A DNA stretch of 64,000 nucleotides from Bacteroidia bacterium (GTDB taxonomy: Bacteria > Bacteroidota > Bacteroidia > UKL13-3): positions 62,001 through 126,000 of the forward strand of contig JAKLJI010000006.1 of assembly GCA_023151275.1 (NCBI GenBank), written 5' to 3'. Of this stretch, positions 63,518-64,000 are shown piece by piece (the stretch's first letter is position 1; every line of letters begins with the position of its first letter). The translations under genes were made by a program, and so were the position numbers. A model generated the notes under the pieces. The model was given only the letters and a program-made list of their open reading frames with translations, had not been told where the DNA came from and ran no database searches.

Positions 63518-63525
63518 CAAAAATA
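63518..63525 (-). promoter_or_regulatory. Promoter -7 element of the receptor-crt operon
   Basis: Read on the minus strand this is TATTTTTG, an exact TAnnTTTG match, 25 bases before the ATG at 63492. Confidence 0.5.
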
Positions 63526-63541
63526 TACTTTAAAGTACTTT
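63526..63541. promoter_or_regulatory. Palindromic operator candidate in the divergent crt/marR region
   Basis: TACTTTAAAGTA (63526-63537) is a perfect 12-bp palindrome and AAAGTACTTT (63532-63541) a second one overlapping it, giving three ACTTT half-sites in a row. They abut the -7 element of the receptor-crt operon, the right place for repression by the divergent MarR protein. Confidence 0.6.
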
Positions 63542-63604
63542 TTTGGTTTAGTTTTTAATGTTTTCGTACTAATTAACTAATTTCGCACACAGATTGTTTT
63601 GGAA

Positions 63605-64000
63605 ATGGACAAAATAAAATTGGTTCAGGATTTGATTCAGTACGTTTCCGTATATCCTGGTTCTTCAAATCAAGAGGAACAAGGTCAGCTTGGTGATTTT
63701 TTAAAGTGGGCTATTTCTGCCCATGAAGCGCATCATCAAATGGTTCCTGAACGCGAGCTGCGCGGGGAGCTAACAGAAAATGCAGTTAATCCGGCAATTG
63801 GCGAATCGGAGGAAGTAGAAATTTCCCGTTTGGTGGTTTGCATGTACCGGTATGCAAAGTCGTACATGAAAATTGCACTTGAGGGACAAACCCTGCAAAC
63901 TGCTGATGAATTTGCCTACCTGGCTACTTTGCTCACACGCCAGGGAATGGGCAAGAGCGAGTTGATTCAGATGAATATCCAGGAAAAAACAACAGGTATG
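63605..64000 (+). CDS. MarR family regulator, C-terminus cut by the window edge
   Basis: The first 132 codons are present. YRYAKSYMKIALEGQTLQTADEFAYLATLLTRQGMGKSELIQMNIQEKTTGM is the dimerisation helix and the first part of a MarR winged helix. The rest of the domain lies beyond 64000. It is divergent from the receptor-crtI-crtB-idi operon with a palindrome between them, so it is probably their repressor. The start ATG lies 20 bases after a near match to the -7 element (TAATTTCG, 63578-63585). Confidence 0.85.
   Translation, partial: MDKIKLVQDLIQYVSVYPGSSNQEEQGQLGDFLKWAISAHEAHHQMVPERELRGELTENAVNPAIGESEEVEISRLVVCMYRYAKSYMKIALEGQTLQTADEFAYLATLLTRQGMGKSELIQMNIQEKTTGM

Noticed and set aside
1-64000. 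tRNA genes, rRNA genes, CRISPR arrays, insertion sequences or prophage
   Set aside because: I checked the intergenic gaps by eye and saw no cloverleaf, spaced direct repeats, transposase or phage gene. A tRNAscan-SE or CRISPR search would be decisive.

Overview
The window comes from a member of the phylum Bacteroidota; the order cannot be fixed from this sequence alone. The evidence is consistent: C-terminal type IX secretion and gliding-motility-associated sorting domains, the TAnnTTTG promoter element in front of many genes, bacillithiol synthesis (BshA), a malic enzyme/phosphotransacetylase fusion, phosphosulfolactate synthase, DUF3108, DUF486 and TM2/DUF2752 proteins, an MbnP/MbnH pair, and a carotenoid pathway. 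The DNA is moderately AT-rich, densely coded and mostly chromosomal housekeeping. I see no rRNA, tRNA, CRISPR array, phage or insertion sequence.

Layout. 1-4.7 kb: the N-terminal part of an HrpB-type helicase (cut by the left edge), an EF-hand membrane protein and an outer-membrane barrel. 4.8-8.6 kb: prfC, then a sulfur operon (sulfide:quinone oxidoreductase, single-cysteine DsrC/TusE-like protein, DsrE-like protein). 8.7-11 kb: small envelope proteins and bshA. 11.1-17.1 kb: a MarR regulator with a clear repeat-type operator, followed by a three-gene RND efflux pump. 17.2-18.2 kb: DUF2752 and TM2 proteins. 18.3-21.4 kb: a minus-strand operon mbnP-mbnH-YHYH. 21.6-25.5 kb: a four-gene operon of secreted and outer-membrane proteins, preceded by a GC-rich structured intergenic element. 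25.9-31.5 kb: DUF3108, an ALDH7-like aldehyde dehydrogenase, and an M1 peptidase with a probable barrel tail. 31.6-37.6 kb: TPR protein, comA, yqeY, a LOG-family protein, maeB. 37.7-39.6 kb: carotenoid genes (DUF422/CruF-like, crtZ, lycopene cyclase). 39.6-48.6 kb: gcvH, purK, a response regulator with a kinase-like partner that lacks an ATPase domain, a frameshifted DUF486 gene, purE, dedA, an FkbM methyltransferase, rsmI, lnt. 48.6-54.4 kb: a large lamin-tail-domain protein, asd, a DEAD-box helicase, a cytochrome b5-like protein. 54.5-56.4 kb: two rhodaneses, a small membrane protein, a thioredoxin, and a rhodanese-thioredoxin fusion lipoprotein. 57-64 kb: AlbA-type protein, then idi, an unknown, crtB, crtI and a TonB-dependent receptor on the minus strand, divergent from a MarR regulator cut by the right edge.

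How the genes fit together. The carotenoid genes lie in two loci 20 kb apart: the core (idi, crtB, crtI) is probably controlled by the divergent MarR, and the tailoring genes (crtY, crtZ, DUF422) form their own operon. Sulfur transfer also appears twice: SQR/DsrC-like/DsrE-like at 6.5-8.6 kb and rhodanese/thioredoxin at 54.5-56.4 kb, which together suggest oxidation of sulfide to persulfide and its handling in the cytoplasm and envelope. The mbnPH-YHYH operon points to periplasmic copper handling. The best candidates for little-described biology are the mbnPH-YHYH operon, the two sulfur loci, the intergenic hairpin at 25710-25800, and the ATPase-less kinase/response-regulator pair.
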